The notes: generated from the letters alone by a model not told the origin. A stretch of 64,000 bases of DNA from Termitomyces sp. T153 (GCA_018296165.2 JACKQL020000055.1:62001-126000), one strand, 5' to 3'. Positions 22,655 through 33,300 are shown, numbered from the stretch's first letter. Translations and numbers: made by a program.

Positions 22655-24824
22655 GAAGAAGACGTGCATTCATCTGGCTTGGGGGACTTTTAAATCATCT
22701 GATACACTGATACATCTTTTACAACTTTTGATCGTCGCCCCTTGTTAGCACACCGGCTTTTCAAAGTTCGTATCACTGTTTTGGTACTTCATCTGACAAC
22801 ACCAATGAGTCGTTTATGCATACATTCAAGTCTACATAGATATATCTCTATCTTGTGACACTTACTTACTACATTAGCGACTGTACTTAAAGTGGAATTT
22901 ACAGATAGCTAAAATTATTTATTCCATCTATGGTTTTTCTCAGGATTTCAGTACAGTTGTAACCCAAGCTCAAGCGAATACAGTTATAGGAAGATATCGA
23001 ACAAGAAGCTCGGCAGGCCCGAAAGTTAAGCGCCGTGTACGTGATAGCCTCGATAGCCAAGGGTCGTTCACGTCGATCATCGATATATGAACCTCACTGA
23101 TTATACAACTTTGGACATCATCCGGCCCTACTTGTGTGATATGAGAACAGATCCACTTGCCTTAGAATAATATGATATTTAAGATCACCTATACGTTTAT
23201 CATGGTAAGAACCTGATGCCTCAGTGATAAAAAAACAATCGATTCCTTACTATAGTGGTTTGACCCAAGCTGGCTCCCGCGTCAACCTGGACGTCGCGGA
23301 TACCTAATGCAAATATGCGTCATACCATTCCCATGTTATGGATAAGTACAGGCTCCAAGCAAACGGGTGCGGTAAGTGATGGGAAACGTACATATTTAAT
23401 CAAAACAAAAGTTTTCAAGAGTATACTCCATTATTGTCCGGCCCCCGAGTCGAACGGAGCTCCCGCCTGTACGGTCTTATTTTGTCATTTTATTGTACAA
23501 CGGGGTGATAAACCGCTACGCAGCTGGACGGCTGATAACTCAGACATCAATATTAAACTCGTACAATCCGGAATATGAACATACGGAGAGCTCACCTTTT
23601 ACCCTCACTATCTGCCAACCAGTATGCTTGGTAAAATCATTGAAATTTGAAAAGTATCAGGACAATTCATAGTTCACGTCTTACTGGTGTCCAGCTGCCC
23701 GGTGAAACGGGGGGTCTCTGCCTGGACTTCTGCAATGGTTCACAGAGTAAGCGGAGAGAGATATTGAACATAAGTAAACTGGATGTACCATTGATGTCCA
23801 CCCCTCTTTCCTCCCCCTCCCCCGAGCCAAACGGGGCTCCCAGCCTCCGCACGGACTTCTACAATATGTATTGTATACACAGACAAGAAAAATTTGCAGT
23901 AAGGCAGGGAGGGTGATGACCCGCTATGCATCTGGAACTTACAAACGACTCGTCTAGTTCCGAGGTCAACGTCGTCAGAATAAGAAAAATCGCTGTCTTC
24001 AAACCGAGTTTTTTGCGCACGAGTGACGACGAAGATACCCGGGTGTCCGAGTCAGAAACGAACCTGACAAAACACCCCTAGGGAAAAGATGATTGCGTGG
24101 CTGTTTGAAATTCTTATGAGACGGCAAGGGAAATCGCAAAGAAGGCTGTAGAAAGTAAAGAAAACGGATAATCGTCCGGTAAGATTGTATGGTTCGTTCA
24201 TACGGATGTGATCTTTATGTAGGATCTACCGAATAGCGCGACTTCATCGATGTTGAGTGTACTTATTGGTACGACTTGCAGGACGTGTTGTGGTCATGTA
24301 TGTTTGGAAGAAACAAGGTCTGTTCTTCAGAGTTAACTTCGGCTCGAGAAGAGCCTGGTGTGACTTCTTGTAGCTAGGTCAATTCCAACGCAAAGGAGCG
24401 AAACTTGTGGATGGCGACTGGCGCTTATGCGGAGCTTCGCAGAACAACGCTTAGGAGGGACAATGACGTCACCCTTGATCGACGATCTAACGATGAATAC
24501 ACTTTGATTATGGACTATATATCTACAGAAATAGAAGACAGAAATCCACAATGGCATCATGTACAGGCGCATAGGAAATTCGTACATTCAAGCTCTCACA
24601 CAGTATATATAAATATATATATATATGTAGAAACAGGGGGTTTATTAGTCTTTGGTGTTTTATTTATTGGTTATTTTACTTCATGTAGTAGTCCTTGCCA
24701 GCTGTTGGGTGATGGGCAGGAAGTTGAAAATGTGATCTCTTCAGATTCTTCATATCTGACCATCCATAAGCATATCCATCCAATAGGTCCCAAAAAATCT
24801 GCAAAGAAAAAAAAGAGATGGAAA

Positions 24825-24922
24825 TCTGACTTACTTGGATCAAACAAGGCAACGTTGAGATATAAGTGATGTCTCATAAGCCTTGTTACAGTCTCACACT
24901 CTACTTGCCGAGTTAAGGTCGG
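24825..24922 (-). pseudogene. tRNA-Tyr relic in unit copy B
   Basis: Aligns along its length with the tRNA-Tyr at 20741..20832: GACCTTA start, GAGACTGTAA anticodon region, ATCTCAA, TTTGATCC T-loop. The acceptor stem has two mismatched pairs, the intron is several bases longer, and an extra base sits in the T arm. Most changes are G-to-A or C-to-T. Unlikely to be functional. Confidence 0.7.
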
Positions 24923-24972
24923 CGTACTTTGTTGTGACACAAAATAACCTTCATCTTTTAAAAGGAAATATC

Positions 24973-25275
24973 TGTTAGCCCTATAGGTCAATAGTCAGCT
25001 CCTACTCGATCACGTGTTATTAGTGTTACACTTCGTGTCTCTGTCACACTACTCCCTCAGTTGTTTCCTCCATCTTGTGGACGGCTCTGAGGGAGTAAGT
25101 GTTTTCTTTTCACTACTATACTTACTTACTGACGCGTACTACTTAGTTGTCTTCTTTTTCCGTCACTAGGTACGCGTCAATCTCAGTTGTTTCCTCCATC
25201 TTGTGGACGGCTCTGAAGGATTGTCTTCTTTTTCCGTCACTAGTCACTAGATCGGTTCACAGTGCCAGGCCAGCA
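24973..25275 (+). mobile_element. Solo LTR with ATATC target duplication
   Basis: 303-bp insertion beginning TGTTAGCCC and ending GCCAGCA, flanked by ATATC at 24968..24972 and 25276..25280. Unit copy C has the uninterrupted site (GGAAATATCAAAAG near 46135). CpGs are kept, so it is probably young. It contains internal direct repeats (TTGTTTCCTCCATCTTGTGG twice; CTTCTTTTTCCGTCACTAG twice). TG...CA ends and 5-bp duplication fit an LTR; no internal region is present. Confidence 0.75.
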
Positions 25276-25728
25276 ATATCAAAAGTAGCTCTTGTAGTGA
25301 ACGGGTCTACAATGAGAAAACACCTTTCTGACTCACATCATCAGTCTCCAATGTTTCAAACTGACTTATAGGATCTGGATACTCACACAAACGGTTGTGA
25401 TGCTGTGAAGAACTTTACTTCAACCTTCAAGCTTTCCAATTTACAAAAAACTGGAGGTGCTGGTAAGGTATATATATACTTGGGGACAAGTTGTAATCAC
25501 TGTAATCACTCTGAGCATGATTGGCATTCCACATATCATTGACTACCGGTAAGTATGCAATTAGCCGCAATGGAGGATCCTTTGAACTCTTGTGGACCAG
25601 GATGGACAAATATGTCATGATGAGCTAGTTCCCTTGGTATTCAAATATATGTTTCATGGCCACCATTCTGATATTTCATTCAATTCTTCTGAAAGACAAT
25701 GAAATTGTTCTCTGGATTGTATAGTCCT

Positions 25729-26201
25729 CAGCCAACCCTGACATTTTGTGTGGATTAAATTGGGTAGTGCAAGAACCTTAATGCTAACACTGTTTCCAGC
25801 CCTCCGAAAGACACCTGCTATTTTCCCCGTACTACCTTACTGTAAGTTTGATCATTGGTGCATCAGTGATGCAGTGAGGAACAGATATAACGCATTATCA
25901 TGGGATTGAACAAGCAACATTGAGCATGGAAATATACAACAAATAGCGTCATATCCATGAGACCAAACAAGCTTATAAGAACTGAGATGGGATGTAGTCA
26001 GTAAAGGGAAAAAGCTCCCCTTGAACTCTAACCTAACACTGATCAAAACCTTTAGTGAACCATAACTGGCTAGCAGCGCAAGCCATAGACAGCTCCTTCA
26101 ATGCTACACATGTTCGTGTGAAAGTGTGTACCTTTGGAATTACAAAGAATATTGCATTACCATTGTACTATACTTACAGTAAATGCTGCATTACTTTGTC
26201 A
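25729..26201 (-). mobile_element. SINE-like non-autonomous element (copy in unit B)
   Basis: 473-bp insertion present in units B and C but missing in A, flanked by a 10-bp duplication (GTATAGTCCT / GTGTAGTCCT). It runs from CAGCCAACCCTGACATTTT to GCATTACTTTGTCA and has no ORF. On the minus strand it contains a pol III B-box-like GTTCAATCC near 25903-25911 and an A-box-like TGGTCTCATGG near 25956-25966. A shorter relative is at 29379-29659. SINE is my preferred reading; a MITE cannot be excluded. Confidence 0.5.
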
Positions 26202-26344
26202 GTGTAGTCCTTGCCATATGATCTACTGATATTAGTACAGGAACCTGCTCATTAAAAATACTACACTGCAACTGCCATCATATCATTCTGTTGCAAAGTT
26301 AGCCTCTTCAAAATTAGCCTCCCAAATCCTGAGAAGTTTAAATC

Positions 26345-26821
26345 ATGATCGGATCTGACTCTGGAGGAACTTCTCACTTGAGCAATCCTGGAGATGAAAC
26401 ACCGACATTTTCAACATTGCATGAGGCGCCTATCTTCTATAGGGCGGTCCGAAGTTTCTTTGCCAAACATCTAGTGAGTAAGGGTCTTAAGGGCAGTCCG
26501 TAGTCGTTCCAAAGTGGTCATTGCTGAGTAAAATCAGGGGAAAAAATCACTTGAAGGATCATAACATCAGCAATGATCCTTCAAGTGATTTCTTTTTCTG
26601 GAATTTCGGCGCTTCCGGTCGCCCTTCCTCAAAGTATTCGCAATGTCAAGTCGAGAGGACAGATTCTAGTATTGGATTACGACATCAGATGTTGTTTAAG
26701 GTACGTGTGTGCCAAGTGATATCTTCCATGACAATCATTATTACACCATCAATCCTAAAAGCGTTTCATAAATATCTGGTTCTGGGAGTCGGGGGCGGTT
26801 TTCACTTCACACAAGTTATAA
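26345..26821 (+). CDS. Putative small spliced gene (MIGSDS locus), unit B
   Basis: Exons 26345..26473, 26635..26700 and 26762..26821 would give 84 aa, all junctions phase 0. Donors GTGAGTAAG and GTACGTGTG are strong; the second intron is 61 nt, the first 161 nt, long for this window because it contains the inverted repeat at 26545-26590. The reading starts MIGSDSGGTSHLS and ends FTSHKL. No domain is recognised. The first two exons are kept in frame in copy C, and exon 2 is also open in copy A. Could equally be the 5' part of a differently spliced transcript, or non-coding RNA. Confidence 0.35.
26545..26590. repeat. Perfect 18-bp inverted repeat, 10-nt loop
   Basis: Arms 26545..26562 (AATCACTTGAAGGATCAT) and 26573..26590 are exact reverse complements. 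Copy C has the same structure with two mismatches (near 54151-54196); copy A has only the left arm. It falls in intron 1 of the putative small gene. Confidence 0.9.
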
Positions 26822-27088
26822 TGATAGGTAACGATTGAGTGCTACAGAAATAGGTCTGCGACGACCGTTGTATCCATCCTGAAGATGCTTGGCTTCAAAC
26901 ACTGATAGTTTCCTACCCACCGAGATATCGTGCTCAATCACAAGCGCATGCTGTGCAAATTAGAGTTTCAGCAATGCCGCTTTAGCAATGCCGCTCTGGC
27001 GGTGAGTAGGTGTTATGGTCGTACTTAAGGTCGACCTATTTCATTCCAATATTCCAATAAGCCATCCAAGGGTCTTGTGCTCGCTCAC

Positions 27089-27551
27089 ATGTCACCGAAC
27101 AAGACTACCACCAGGAATCTGGAGAATTTTCCCGAAATGCTCGCGAAGTGAGCTCGTTTCATGGGGTCACTTCCCTTGTTGTACTGATTCACTATTAATC
27201 CCATCAGTAGTACAACACGCAATCAGCTTTCGCCAGACATCAGGCGTCCAGTTCAAGAGCCGAAGTATATTATCGTGATTCTACAATGACTGGGTTCACT
27301 GAGGTAAACTTCATAGACCGCGAATGTCATCTTCCCTGAGGAAGACAGGAGGACCGAGAGGCCAGCCTGATTCGCCCGCCCAGGCTACTGAACGCAAGAA
27401 GGATAAGGACAAAAACACTGGTTGGATACATTTCCTTGGCACCCCGAGTAAGACAGGAGGACTCAGAGGCCCGCCTGATTCGCCCGCCCAGGCTACCAAA
27501 AAGGAGGGTGAGAACACGAAGGATCCCAAGGGCCCCAAATCAACTCGGTAA
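27089..27551 (+). CDS. Small three-exon basic protein, family member B
   Basis: Exons 27089..27147, 27208..27264 and 27317..27551 give 116 aa, with phase-2 introns of 60 and 52 nt at the same positions as member A. Begins MSPNKTTTRNLENFP; the last exon has two motif copies, KTGGPRGQPDSPAQAT and KTGGLRGPPDSPAQAT, joined by a shorter Lys/Asp linker than in A, and ends DPKGPKSTR. Relative to A it lacks 24 residues, all multiples of three, so frame is preserved. Nearly identical to member C at 54695. Family unknown; no targeting signal seen. Confidence 0.75.
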
Positions 27552-28383
27552 GAGGAAGGCGTGTATACATCCGGCCTGGTAGACTTTTCTAAGTCATCTG
27601 ATATGATACATCTTTTACAACTTCTGATCGTCGTCCCTTGTCAGCACACCGGCTATTCAAAGTTCGTATAGCTAGTTTGGTACTTCATCTGACGATACCA
27701 ATGGGCCGTTTATGCATACATCCAAATCTACATAGATAACTTACTATATTAGCGACTGTACTCAAAGTGGAACTTACAGATAGCTAATATTGTTTATTCC
27801 ATCTATGTTTTTTTTCAGGATTTCAACATTGTTGTAACCAAAGCTTAACCGAATATAGTTAGAGGAAGATACCGAAAAAAAAGCTCGGCAGGCCCGAAAA
27901 GTAAGCGCCATGTACATCGATAGCCAAGGTCGTTCACGTCGATCATTGACATATGAACCCCACTGATCATACAACTTTGAACGTCATCCGGCCCTACTTG
28001 TGTGATATGAGAACAGATTCACTTGCCTTAGGATAATATGAAATTCAAGATCATCTATACGTTAATCATGGTAAGAACCTGATGCCTCGGAGTGATAAAA
28101 AAAACAATCGGTTCCTACTTCCTAGTTTGACCCGAAATCACACCCAACGTCAACCTGAACTTTGCTGATGCCAGATCCATGGTACGCATCATACCATTCC
28201 TCATGTTATAGATAAGTTAGGACTCCAAACAAACGGGTACGGTAAGTGATGACAAATGTTATGCATTTGTGCCGTTCTTGTCAATTCCAACGCAAAGGCC
28301 CCCAGACTATGGCGACTGGCGCTTATACGGAGCTTTGTGGTAGTAGCGGCTGAGGACAAAACGCCGGAGGACAAGAGAGACAA

Positions 28384-28391
28384 TGACGTCA
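28384..28391. promoter_or_regulatory. TGACGTCA palindrome (CRE/ATF-type)
   Basis: The 8-bp CRE palindrome sits in the CAATGACGTCACCC context at 24464..24471 (A), 28384..28391 (B) and 56082..56089 (C). Conserved in all three unit copies despite nearby indels. Which gene it would serve is unclear. Confidence 0.4.
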
Positions 28392-28626
28392 CCCTTGTTC
28401 AACAAGGATCTAACGAATAGACTCTGATTATCAACTATACTTATATCTAAAGAAATACAAATCAACTATGGCACCACAGATGCGGAGGAGATTTGTACAT
28501 TCAAGCCATAACACAATATATATACGTAGGAAGGGGGGCGAGGTTAGAGGTTTGTAGCCTTATCAACCAGTAGAAACGTATGAATACGCTGATCCAAACT
28601 TGGACAACTCACCTTTGTTTTGTCCC

Positions 28627-29110
28627 TTACTCATTCTCCTGAACCTTGTCCTTTCCCGCCTTCTCGTCAGGGGAGGAGTACGTAGGCGGTACATCAACAT
28701 GAACAGGCTCAGCGATCTCTTCAACGGAAAGGATCTCGGTGATTTTGTCCTCCTCCAGCCTGGGACCCCTGAGGAGGCAGTAGGTAACGATAGCGAGGAC
28801 CCATATCATCCTCAGGAGGACACCGATCCCACATCCCATGGAGACAATCACACGATCAAAACAGGGTTAGATAATAAGGGGTGATAGGGTGATAGGGACG
28901 AAAGACAAGGATGCACTGAGAACAAAGGCGCTGCATGGCCCTCCCAGGGACCACATCAAGGCAATGTGGAGACGGTGGATGAAAAGCGTGTGAGCTAAGT
29001 GGATGCCAATGACCCCAACGAAGAGTTCGAAACACGTGACACCAGAAAATGCCGAGAGTGGGAACAAAGCCAACGTTGGCGCGCCAGTAGTTCGCATATT
29101 GTAGGCTTTC
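28627..29110 (-). pseudogene. Decayed copy of the GPWEGRAVAFVLG membrane-protein gene
   Basis: Matches the gene at 56322..57174. The last exon (28627..28835) is open and similar (LLRMIWVLAIVTY, PPTYSSPDEK). The acceptor TAG is changed to TGG (CCATGG). The preceding exon is reduced to the FIHRLHIALM part with indels that turn GPWEGRAVAFVLG into an out-of-frame version, and most of the N-terminal half is gone. Not expected to make a normal protein. Confidence 0.75.
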
Positions 29111-29378
29111 ATCACTCAATAGTCAAACTTTGAATGAGGATCTTACAAACTTATATATAACTTATAAGAACTGTGAGGTCAAATTTTATTCAAATTATAG
29201 TGCAGCCACAAAAATTCTCAAGTCAAGTTGAGATCTGCAGCACAAGATCAGTATAAATAGCCATACATCATACTTGGTAACCCATTGTGTTTTGTGCCTG
29301 TCATTTCTCTCTCTTGTTACCTCCCTCTCCCCATGTGGTCCCACGTTTTCTTCCTGTGGTCTTGAAGTGGCAAACATC

Positions 29379-29659
29379 CAGCTGACCCTGACATTTTAAT
29401 GCATCATTCTGTATGATTACAGTAAAAATGTAAGACATTATCCTCTGCAACTAAAATTAAGTACTGCATGGAAGTAATGCAATAACATTAATGTGACATT
29501 AATGCATCACTGATGCATTAGGAACAAAAAAATGCATTATGATGGGATTGAACCAACAACATCATGTATATAAATCTCAAGCTTCATGTCTTTGGCATTA
29601 CAATGAATTTTGCATTACCATTGTATTGTAATTACAGTAAATGCTGCATTACTTTGTCA
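29379..29659 (-). mobile_element. SINE-like element, shorter relative
   Basis: Shares the start (CAGCTGACCCTGACATTTT), the B-box-like TGGGATTGAACC (reverse strand, near 29542-29553) and the end (GCTGCATTACTTTGTCA) with the elements at 25729 and 53331, but is 281 bp. No clear target duplication. CpG-poor. Confidence 0.45.
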
Positions 29660-30123
29660 GGATCAGGTGAAACATCACACTCCATGACATCATTACCATT
29701 ACCAGTTCCTGCTCAATGATGGATTTCATCCAAATGTGGCTATGAGTTTGATGTGCAAATTGTTTGGTCAGTATTTGTGCTGCTCTCCTGAATCCTTCAA
29801 TTTTCTTTTGAATTTCTATTTTGTACTTGTCCATCCTAGACAAATCAGTGACATTGACATATAATAAGAAGGGAGAGACTTCTTGCTCTTCATTACTTCC
29901 AGATTGAATAGGTGATGAGCCCTGAGATTTGGAAAGAGATGGAGAGGTTTCTTCAATTTTTTCCAAAGGTTTTTGAAGGTGGTGGTGATGAACCAGTAAG
30001 ATCAATGGCCTCCACTGTCTCCTCAGTGCATGGTCTTTTGTTTGATGGTTTACTGGTTGATTTTGAACATTGTGCTTCCATCTGCTCAGTCAGTGCCACA
30101 CTGCTGTTTTGAGAGTGTTTTCC
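29660..30123. other. CpG-poor sequence, unassigned
   Basis: Minus-strand open frames (29649..30005, 29953..30258) are Lys/Gln/Ser-rich with no known domain; probably part of an older transposon interrupted by the LTR element at 30124. Confidence 0.3.
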
Positions 30124-31310
30124 ATCGAGATCTGGTTGATCAAGTAAATCCACAGTCATGGAAGGGAGCCCTGCTGAGAATATTTTCCTCCACATGTTTG
30201 TACCATCTGACATCTGGCTTACTGATAACATACAACATATTGCATTATTATCACACAATACTTAGTCATTTGTCTACACTCATGTATGTATATAAAGGGT
30301 TGCCACAAGGACATACAGTCCTTGTGTGCAACAACTCAAATATATCAATATATCCTTGCTCACACTTAGCTGATCTTGGATCTCAGTCCTCATTGCTCTT
30401 GATTACTCCAACAGTTGCACACCCACCCTTGTGATGTCAAACCTTGCACCTTACCTGATTGCTGACTTCACCATTCATGAGTTCAAGAACATCCAGGAGA
30501 TACTCCAAGATCCCCCAGGCCCCTATGCCAAAATCCCCTTCATGATCAAATGGATCTGTTCCCTGTTTGCCACTCTCATCATGTGTCTCCATGCCATATT
30601 CATGTACCTTGACAAGAAGATTGACTCCCAGCAGGATACAGCCACCACTGCTGCCCCCACTAGATCCCAGCAGCCCAGCTCAGCTCCAGGGCAGAAGCCC
30701 CAATGCAAGCTCTGTCATGCCTGCAGGCATTCTGCTGAGGAATGCTGCACCACCAACCCCTCAGCTTTGCAGAAGCATGTAGCAGCAAACTTGAACCCAG
30801 CATGTGGATTGTGCATGGTGTGTGCAGCACCAGCCACAGCATCCTTTGCTCCCACCTTCCCATACCCTGGGCCCCCATTCTATGCTGCCAGCCCCAGCCC
30901 TATGCAGTATGCTGCCCTTGTAGTGGACTCCACCAAGCTCTGTTGACAAGCTGCCCAATCTGCTTGGGATAAATGCTGCCAAATACCACCATCCTAGACC
31001 TGCAGGTTTAAAAGGGAGTGTTGAGGATCTGGTTGATTGAGTAAACCTGCAGTCATGGAATGGAGCCCTGCTGAGAATATTTTCCTCCACATGTTTGTAC
31101 CATCTGAAATTTGGCTTACTGATAACATACAACATATTGCATTATTATCATGGAATACTTAGTCATTTGTCTACACTCATGTATGTATATAAAGGGTTGC
31201 CACAAGGACATACAGTCCTTGTGTGCAACAACTTGAATACATTGATATATCCTTGCTCACTCTTAGCTGATCTTGGATCTCAGTCCTCATTGCTCTTGAT
31301 TACTCCAACA
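30124..31310 (+). mobile_element. Short gag-only LTR retrotransposon 1
   Basis: LTRs at 30124..30413 and 31019..31310, alike over their whole length and ending TTACTCCAACA; direct repeat TTTTCC at 30118..30123 and 31311..31316. A polypurine tract (AAAAGGGAG) directly precedes the second LTR. The first LTR has a damaged 5' tip. The internal ~600 bp holds one ORF, a gag-like protein with a CCHC knuckle, and no protease, integrase or reverse transcriptase. Total 1187 bp. Structure resembles TRIM/TR-GAG elements that move with help from full elements. Confidence 0.85.
30431..30946 (+). CDS. Gag-like protein with CCHC zinc knuckle (element 1)
   Basis: 171-aa ORF inside the LTR element. Alpha-helical N-terminal half (DPPGPYAKIPFMIKW, LDKKIDSQQ), an Ala/Pro/Ser/Gln linker, then CKLCHACRHSAEEC, which fits C-x2-C-x4-H-x4-C around residues 90-105, followed by NPSALQKHVAAN. 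The stop is ~70 bp before the second LTR. The knuckle and the AAN tail parallel those of the element at 37029-38228. Likely nucleocapsid-type RNA binding. Still fully open, so possibly active. Confidence 0.7.
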   Translation: MMSNLAPYLIADFTIHEFKNIQEILQDPPGPYAKIPFMIKWICSLFATLIMCLHAIFMYLDKKIDSQQDTATTAAPTRSQQPSSAPGQKPQCKLCHACRHSAEECCTTNPSALQKHVAANLNPACGLCMVCAAPATASFAPTFPYPGPPFYAASPSPMQYAALVVDSTKLC

Positions 31311-32169
31311 TTTTCCCAACACCCTGGAAGAACTACCATTCTTCAAGGGACCATCTATATCATGCCACCCCCCACTATCTTTCAACTTATTGTAACTCCT
31401 TCTCCAATAATGATTATTGCAATCTGTTATTCCTCCATCTATGCTTGAATCTCTATCATTGGCCTCTCTATTTTTGGACTTGTCCTTGTGCTTGACTTTG
31501 AATTCAGAATGTTGGTAAATGGGGGCTGTATGGCAGTGCATGTGATCTCATGCCAGAAGCATTTGGAAGGATGCCCAATTGCCTGGACAATATGCTTGCA
31601 CAGGTGATGTACATCATACTTTTGTTGGCCACAAGTGCAAGTACAGTTCTGAATGTCTGTTATGTAGACTTTATCACTGACTTTGCTTTCCAGATGTACC
31701 AGCCAAGAAGTCTTGAAATATGTTTGGTATGTTGTTAATGATTTTGATCAAACCATTTGATGGACAACACTGAGAATTTCAGCTCAAGCAATGTAGGCTG
31801 GAGTAACCTTGCAGATCAACACCCAAACAGGGTGATCAAGACAAGGCCAAGGATGCTTGTGTAGGTACTCATGCTTCAACTGCCATCAGAAAATTTCAAT
31901 ATTCATTGTTGTGCAAAGATGTGAGATGCATGGTGAAGTTGATCTTGCCCATAGAGGCCACATGTTTTGTGAGTACCAAGATTCATACATATAGTCCCAG
32001 ACTTCACAGAGGCCTTGAAGGTGACAGAACCAATGATGACCTCTGTTGCTGCTTAGCTGCCATGCAGAGGACACAACAACTAGCAGTTTTGCAAGTAGTG
32101 TACAAACAGACTATGAAAATGAAGGTGCAAGCTAAGTCCCAGAGAACCTGGTTTGGTGAAGTGAAGGTT

Positions 32170-33300
32170 GATGAGGTTGCTGGTGGTAGGCTGCTAGTGC
32201 AAGGTCAGTAGGAAGGTGTAACAGAAAGGGGGACTCTGCAGGTAAATCCAACTAGAGTGAATATATGGGGTTGCTAGCAGAGCAGGGCTAGAGAGAGATG
32301 CTAGGGGATAATAGATTAGCAAAAGGGGAAATAAGAAACTGAAACTAGCTGTAGGTGCTAGCACTAAATGTAGACTTGGCAAAATAGTACTCAAAAGTGG
32401 TACTAGCAAAACAAAATGAAGGGAATGCTAACTCAATGATGTCCAAACAACAATTGGTAAGGAGGTGCCAGAGCAAAGGAAGAAAGCTTAGAATCACAAG
32501 ACTTAGATCTAAAGTCTGGGGCTATAACAAGGTGTGATTCTTTGATGGTAGTATAGAAGACATGACATTATTTGTAGTAAGTAGAGATAATGAAACCAAA
32601 AGGAGGCAATAATGGTGAATAACAGTGAACTGGTTGCTAGTAACCTAGGAAAGTCAGGTGGAATTGTTTTACCCAACAATTCCACCTGACTTTCCTAAAA
32701 TCAAGCAAAGTATAGTCAAAGGCAAACCTGTGATATGACAGCTGATATGATAGTTGTAATGTTGCTAGGGTGTCAAGGTCATAGAACTAAATTGGGTAAA
32801 TGAAACAAAGGCAACAATAGTGAAAAAGGTCAAATGCACAGCAAGGTTGCTAGTTGCTAGAGTGTTGCTAGGGGCCACTGAGTATTTTAAAGGGAACTGG
32901 GTCCTGTGAGTTGAGGATCTAGGCTGCATGTGACAAAGTTATGTGACCATTATATCACATAGAAACTGGGAAATCTGGAAGTTGCCTAAAACATTGGGAA
33001 TGATTGGTCTTATCATCTTCCTCTGGACTGAAACTTTGACTGTCTCCAGTCAACTGTCAAAATTACATGATTTGCTGGATGGTCTGTGTGCCATTTTTGA
33101 GGGGTCAAAGTGCTGACATCAATTTCAAACTTTGTCAATTCACCCACCTCTTTTTGCTTTCTCAGTCTGACCTCTGCTTACTTAACATATTTTCAACTCC
33201 TGTCCACCTCTTGAATGTCATGGAGAAGAATACTATGGTGCATGTGTTCTTACTGAAGGTTGACCATCTCCTAGCAATGGCAAGGCTGGCAGTAACTACC
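32170..33300. repeat. TGCTAG-rich insert within the MULE relic, with hairpin
   Basis: Between the two halves of the MULE relic. The hexamer TGCTAG, often as GTTGCTAG, recurs about ten times between 32190 and 32875 without a fixed period. A perfect 23-bp inverted repeat lies at 32646..32668 / 32675..32697. No ORF with a known domain. Confidence 0.5.
32646..32697. repeat. Perfect 23-bp inverted repeat, 6-nt loop
   Basis: Left arm 32646..32668 begins TAGGAAAGTCAGGTGG; right arm 32675..32697 is its exact reverse complement; loop TTACCC. Long enough to extrude or to form a stable RNA hairpin. Confidence 0.9.

Larger units (their letters stand above)
19895..24650 (+). repeat. Duplicated unit, copy A
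   Basis: This segment recurs, diverged, as copy B (24655-29110, lacking the left part) and copy C (39395-57174, interrupted by insertions). Order within the unit: a ~650-bp block (A 19895-20560, C 39395-40012 and on), tRNA-Tyr or relic, AAGTTGTAATC-type spacer, small-ORF locus (MIGSDS), the three-exon gene, GGCCCGAAA downstream block, and a block with TGACGTCA. Copy A keeps its CpGs and lacks the SINE-like insert found in B and C, so it is the most distant of the three. Confidence 0.8.
24655..29110 (+). repeat. Duplicated unit, copy B
   Basis: Starts directly after copy A, and much closer in sequence to copy C than to A (for example 26340-27560 versus 53945-55160 nearly identical). It carries a degenerate tRNA-Tyr, a solo LTR (24973..25275) absent from C, the SINE-like insert (25729..26201) shared with C, a perfect inverted repeat, two small genes and a decayed copy of the membrane-protein gene found intact after copy C. 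Confidence 0.8.

Noticed and set aside
24600..24630. (TA)n run as a possible regulatory site
   Set aside because: Simple microsatellite; similar runs occur in LTRs at 46225, 51460 and 52170 with no shared gene context.
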